Shown piece after piece: positions 60,789 to 64,000 of a stretch of 64,000 nucleotides of DNA (the stretch's first letter is position 1; every line of letters begins with the position of its first letter). The notes beneath the pieces were generated by a model. It saw only the letters and a program-made list of their open reading frames with translations, ran no database searches and was not told the DNA's origin. Made by a program: the position numbers and the translations under genes. Origin of the DNA: Lachnospiraceae bacterium (GTDB lineage: Bacteria; Bacillota; Clostridia; Lachnospirales; Lachnospiraceae); assembly GCA_016294075.1 (NCBI GenBank), contig JAEDCQ010000002.1, forward strand, positions 62,001 through 126,000, written 5' to 3'.

Positions 60789-61856
60789 ATGAAAGACAGA
60801 ATCTATGTATGCCACACATATTATCATGCTTATATAGCGGCATTAAAGGAATTAAATCTGGAAAAAGAGAAGCGTGGGAACGCTACGCTTGTGCTCAGCA
60901 CGATGTCAAATGATTTCGGCAGCTTGAAAGAGAGGGCTGAAAGAAGCGGGCTTTTTGAAGCGGTATATATGTTTGCAGAAAAAGAAGATGTCTTTTTTCC
61001 GGAGCTGAAAAAATATCATACGGACAAGGGAAATATTGTTTTAAACATGTTAAACCGTATTTGTTATACGAAGCTTTTGGGCAAGCTTCAGGAGCCGTAT
61101 GTTCCGGTTGATTTTACGCAGTATAAGGATATTTATGTATTTTGTGATTCCGACCCGATAGGCTATTATTTATCCTATAAAAAAATATATTATCATGCAC
61201 TTGAGGATGGACTTGACTGCATCAGCACCTATGATACCGCAAGATATTCCAATCGTGGTCACTTTGGATTAAAAGCATGGATGGCGGCACATAATCTGAT
61301 TTTCATCGAGAACGGGTATGCGAAGTATTGTCTGGATATGGAGGTCAACAATATTGCCTGTCTTCCGTATCCGATTCCCAAATATATTGAAAAACCAAGA
61401 GAAGAACTGACCGTTAATCTGACAGAAGATGATAAGCGCACGTTGGTCTCGCTGTTTATGGAAAATCTTGCGGAATTGGAAGAGCAGTTAGCTTCATGTC
61501 CAAAGGACAAGCAAAGAATTCTTCTGTTAACAGAACCTTTATGCGAGCTGGATGTAAGGGAAAAGATATTTAAGGATATTATCAAAGAGTATTGCCGGGA
61601 CGGAATCGTTTTGATAAAACCGCACCCTCGTGATATTTTGGATTATAAAAAGAAATTTCCGGAACAGATTATTATCGAAGGGAAATTTCCGATGGAAGTA
61701 TTAAATTTTATTCCGGGACTCACGTTTGATAAAGTTGTTTCAGTGTTTACCGTGCCGCATGCGATTCGTTTTGCCGGTGAAATCGTGTATCTGGGAGAAG
61801 ATTTTATGGATAAATATGAAGCACCGGAACTTCACAGACAGAATGAAGCAATATAA
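60789..61856 (+). CDS. GT52/polysialyltransferase-like glycosyltransferase, candidate pseudaminyl transferase
   Basis: A 355-residue GT-B-like protein. The N-terminus DRIYVCHTYYHAYIAALKEL and the C-terminal IVLIKPHPRDILDY, plus KVVSVFTVPHAIRFAGEIVYLGE, are like the bacterial polysialyltransferase and GT52 sialyltransferase group, which uses CMP-activated sugars. No membrane helix is visible. AAAAGGAG lies 13 bases before the ATG. It follows the CMP-pseudaminic acid genes and the ATP-grasp gene, so it is the best candidate for transferring pseudaminic acid to the glycan. Donor use and linkage are inference. A terminator hairpin follows it. Confidence 0.72.
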   Translation: MKDRIYVCHTYYHAYIAALKELNLEKEKRGNATLVLSTMSNDFGSLKERAERSGLFEAVYMFAEKEDVFFPELKKYHTDKGNIVLNMLNRICYTKLLGKLQEPYVPVDFTQYKDIYVFCDSDPIGYYLSYKKIYYHALEDGLDCISTYDTARYSNRGHFGLKAWMAAHNLIFIENGYAKYCLDMEVNNIACLPYPIPKYIEKPREELTVNLTEDDKRTLVSLFMENLAELEEQLASCPKDKQRILLLTEPLCELDVREKIFKDIIKEYCRDGIVLIKPHPRDILDYKKKFPEQIIIEGKFPMEVLNFIPGLTFDKVVSVFTVPHAIRFAGEIVYLGEDFMDKYEAPELHRQNEAI

Positions 61857-61876
61857 AAAAGGATTATCAGTCTAAG

Positions 61877-61910
61877 CGACAACTCACGAAGCGAGTTGTC
61901 GTTTTGTTGC
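61877..61910 (+). terminator. Intrinsic terminator after the GT52-like gene
   Basis: CGACAACTC (61877-61885) pairs perfectly with GAGTTGTCG (61893-61901) over nine bases, with a seven-base loop, and TTTTGTTGCTT follows. The right arm overlaps the -35-like TTGTCG (61896-61901) of the next gene. Confidence 0.82.
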
Positions 61911-61924
61911 TTCTGTGGTAAAAT
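61896..61924 (+). promoter_or_regulatory. Candidate promoter for the ABC-transporter gene
   Basis: TTGTCG (61896-61901) lies 17 bases before TAAAAT (61919-61924), with TG at 61916-61917. It shares bases with the preceding terminator, and the ABC gene starts about 34 bases after the -10. Confidence 0.5.
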
Positions 61925-61957
61925 GAAATGTCAAATTAAATTGGAGATACTATACCT

Positions 61958-63709
61958 ATGGTTAAAATATTAAAGAAAATGAATCGTCTTTTGGACGGGA
62001 AACAGAAACGTTTAATGGTACTCATTGTTTTTCTGATGCTGATTGGCGGTATGTTGGAAAGTTTGAGCATTTCCGTCGTCATTCCGGTAATTGAGGTATT
62101 ATTGGATCCGGATGCGGTTATGAATAACAAATACATGGCAGCATTATATAACGGACTGCATCTGCAGAGCATTACACAGTTTACGATTGTGATGATGCTT
62201 GCCTTGATAGGCGCTTTCGTATTAAAGAATCTGTTTTTGTTTTTGCAAAGTATTGTGCAGCTTCGCTTTGTTTATACAAATCAATTTGCAACATCCCGAA
62301 AAATGATGATTAATTATATGAATCGTCCGTATGAATATTACCTGAATGCGGATACCGCAGTCATTCAAAGAAGCATTACCTCAGATGTAAACAATATGTA
62401 CGGATTGATCCTGAGTCTTTTACAGCTGATTAGTGAGGCAGTTGTTTTTGCATGTCTCGTGGCGGTATTGTTAGTAGTTGATGCCATGATGATTCTGACC
62501 ATTGCCGCACTGCTTTTAATTGTATTACTCCTGATTAAGATAGTGATTAAACCGATTATGGTAAAGGCAGGGCAGGAAAATCAGGATTTTTATTCCGAGT
62601 TGTTTAAATGGATTGAACAGTCGGTAATGGGAATTAAAGAGATTAAGATTGCAAATAAAGAGCAGTATTTTATAAATGAATACGCGAAATGCGGCTTCGG
62701 TTATGTGAATGCCGTTCAAAGATATAATTTATTTAACTCAACTCCCCGTCTTTTGATTGAGACCGTCTGTATAGCAGGACTTGTTTTATATATGCTGGCT
62801 GTAATGCTGCATGGGGCAAGTGTAACGGAAATGCTGCCACAGCTTACCACCTTCGGACTTGCTGCCATGCGTTTGATTCCGAGTGCAAACAGGATAAACA
62901 ATCATCTGACAAGCATTTCCTATTTTGAACCGTTTTTCATGGGCGTGTCCGATAATCTGCAGGAGGATATCCATGATGACGGTATTGTGTATGATGTGGA
63001 AGCATACACACATGCAAAAGAAGTCACAAAAATGGATGTCAAAAAAGAAATTACATTACAGGACATCACGTATAAATATCCGAATTCAGAGGCTCTTATT
63101 TTTGACCACGCGGATATGACAATACCTATCGGTTCGGCAGTTGGTATCGTAGGAACCTCCGGTTCCGGAAAAACAACAATTGTAGATGTTATGCTCGGTC
63201 TTTTGAATCTGCAGACCGGCAGTATTCTTGCAGATGGAGTTAATGTTCAGACAAATTATGAAGGGTGGCTGAAAAATATCGGCTATATTCCGCAGACAAT
63301 TTTCATGATAGATTCTACTATTCGTAAAAACGTTGCATTTGGTATTGCGGACGAGGATATCGATGATAATAGAGTATGGGAAGTATTAAAAGAAGCGCAG
63401 CTGGACGAGTTTGTGCGCACCCTCCCGGATGGACTGGATACCGGAATCGGCGAGCGTGGTATTCGTATTTCCGGCGGACAAAGACAGCGTATCGGTATCG
63501 CAAGAGCCTTGTATGAAGACCCCGAGGTATTGGTATTGGATGAAGCTACTTCAGCGCTTGATAACGATACGGAAGCCGCAATTATGGAATCCATTAACCG
63601 TCTGCATGGAAAGAAGACACTTGTTATTATTGCCCACCGTTTGCAGACAATTGAAAAATGTGACATGGTATTCCGCGTGGAAAACGGGAAAATCAATCGT
63701 GAGAGATAA
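61958..63709 (+). CDS. ABC transporter, fused permease and ATPase (exporter/flippase-like)
   Basis: A 583-residue half-transporter. About six transmembrane helices cover residues 18-290; the ATPase starts near 360. Walker A is GTSGSGKTT (399-407), the signature is ISGGQRQRIGIARALYEDP, Walker B is VLVLDEATSALD, and the switch His lies in VIIAHRLQTIEKC. Such PglK-like flippases translocate lipid-linked oligosaccharides. No Wzx-type flippase is present in this window, so this is the best candidate to bring the repeat unit across the membrane. It could instead export a peptide or lipid. TTGGAGATAC precedes the ATG. A homodimer is expected. Confidence 0.9.
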   Translation: MVKILKKMNRLLDGKQKRLMVLIVFLMLIGGMLESLSISVVIPVIEVLLDPDAVMNNKYMAALYNGLHLQSITQFTIVMMLALIGAFVLKNLFLFLQSIVQLRFVYTNQFATSRKMMINYMNRPYEYYLNADTAVIQRSITSDVNNMYGLILSLLQLISEAVVFACLVAVLLVVDAMMILTIAALLLIVLLLIKIVIKPIMVKAGQENQDFYSELFKWIEQSVMGIKEIKIANKEQYFINEYAKCGFGYVNAVQRYNLFNSTPRLLIETVCIAGLVLYMLAVMLHGASVTEMLPQLTTFGLAAMRLIPSANRINNHLTSISYFEPFFMGVSDNLQEDIHDDGIVYDVEAYTHAKEVTKMDVKKEITLQDITYKYPNSEALIFDHADMTIPIGSAVGIVGTSGSGKTTIVDVMLGLLNLQTGSILADGVNVQTNYEGWLKNIGYIPQTIFMIDSTIRKNVAFGIADEDIDDNRVWEVLKEAQLDEFVRTLPDGLDTGIGERGIRISGGQRQRIGIARALYEDPEVLVLDEATSALDNDTEAAIMESINRLHGKKTLVIIAHRLQTIEKCDMVFRVENGKINRER

Positions 63710-63781
63710 TCTGTCAAAAAACTGAGAATTACAGGAAAATCAGTAGCGGATGATAATATAGCAATAATCTGAATATTAAAT

Positions 63782-63843
63782 AAAGCAGTAAATACTGAAT
63801 CGAAAAAAGATTAAAGCAGTAAAATGCTGAATTGAAAAAAGAG
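63782..63843 (+). repeat. Imperfect tandem repeat, two units of 31 bases
   Basis: AAAGCAGTAAATACTGAATC (63782 on) and AAAGCAGTAAAATGCTGAAT (63813 on) are two copies of a 31-base unit ending GAAAAAAGA. They lie in the 142-base gap before the GtrA-like gene and abut its ribosome site (GAGGAAAC). The cause is unknown; polymerase slippage or a recent duplication is possible. Confidence 0.7.
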
Positions 63844-63851
63844 GAAACACA

Positions 63852-64000
63852 ATGAAGAAATTATGGAACTTTGCATGGGATATGTACCGCAAATATGAGG
63901 AAGGAATCAATTACTTGTTCTGGGGTGGCGTAGCCTTTGTACTTAGCATGGTATTATTCTATATCTTTGCCAATATAATGATGCTGGATGAACAGATTGC
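63852..64000 (+). CDS. GtrA-like membrane protein, N-terminal part (3' end outside window)
   Basis: Only the first 49 residues are in the window: a short basic N-terminus (KKLWNFAWDMYRKYEEG), then a hydrophobic segment (LFWGGVAFVLSMVLFYIFA) and MMLDEQIA. The pattern of an entry sequence, a Y-x-x-x-G-G-like loop and the start of a second helix resembles GtrA-family proteins, which help move polyprenyl-linked sugars with GtrB. GAGGAAACACA precedes the ATG. Given the GtrB-like gene at 33407 this is plausible, but with so little sequence the call is tentative. Confidence 0.55.
   Translation, partial: MKKLWNFAWDMYRKYEEGINYLFWGGVAFVLSMVLFYIFANIMMLDEQI

Noticed and set aside
63782..63843. A CRISPR repeat pair.
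   Set aside because: Two abutting imperfect units without unique spacers and no cas gene nearby.
1..64000. The many open frames of 60-150 codons on the opposite strand or in other frames of real genes.
   Set aside because: They overlap conserved genes, lack ribosome sites and show no recognisable motif, so they are taken as shadows.

Overview
The window reads as one contiguous stretch of chromosome from a low-G+C Gram-positive bacterium, most likely a motile Lachnospiraceae-type clostridium (Roseburia, Eubacterium or Butyrivibrio-like). The evidence is an mbl-flhO-flhP-flgJ flagellar rod block, a comFC-yvyF pair, a cdaA-cdaR-glmM operon, a Spo0A-type DNA-binding protein, strong AGGAGG-like ribosome sites and an A+T-rich look throughout. 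Nothing identifies the species. There are no rRNA or tRNA genes, insertion sequences or CRISPR arrays. No gene-free stretch exceeds about 255 bases; the longest is 767-1019, between uvrA and mbl.

Layout. (1) 1-12.5 kb is housekeeping: the end of uvrA, mbl with three flagellar rod genes, recD2, comFC, yvyF, two unrecognised membrane proteins, then the c-di-AMP synthase operon cdaA-cdaR-glmM. (2) 12.5-16.1 kb holds a GT-C type membrane glycosyltransferase, an HPr and leuA, ending at a hairpin shared with the opposite strand. (3) 16.2-20.8 kb on the minus strand is a four-gene unit: DUF3048 lipoprotein, CotH-type kinase, VTC domain protein and DUF4956 membrane protein. (4) From 20.8 kb to the end, almost everything is on the plus strand and belongs to one very large surface-glycan locus.

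The glycan locus opens with rmlD, which is transcribed from a promoter back-to-back with that of the minus-strand unit. Next come big membrane proteins, an AraC-type regulator (minus strand), and the GDP-mannose/GDP-fucose genes gmd, fcl and manC. A stand-alone Spo0A effector domain follows. The core is a polyprenyl-phosphate sugar transferase (initiating enzyme), a Wzz-like protein with a decayed kinase half, an EpsG-like polymerase and about nine glycosyltransferases. The last 16 kb carries a pseudaminic acid pathway (pseB, pseC, pseG, pseF, pseI) broken up by other genes: a GT-C protein, a GT2, a second CotH kinase, a DegT-like aminotransferase and an XRE regulator. It finishes with an ATP-grasp enzyme, a GT52/polysialyltransferase-like protein (a candidate pseudaminyl transferase), an ABC exporter and the start of a GtrA-like gene.

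Together the genes suggest a surface polysaccharide or glycoconjugate built on undecaprenyl phosphate that contains fucose and a nonulosonic acid. The least explained parts are the lone Spo0A effector domain with its palindrome, the two CotH kinases in glycan contexts, the missing pseH, and the ATP-grasp/GT52-like pair.
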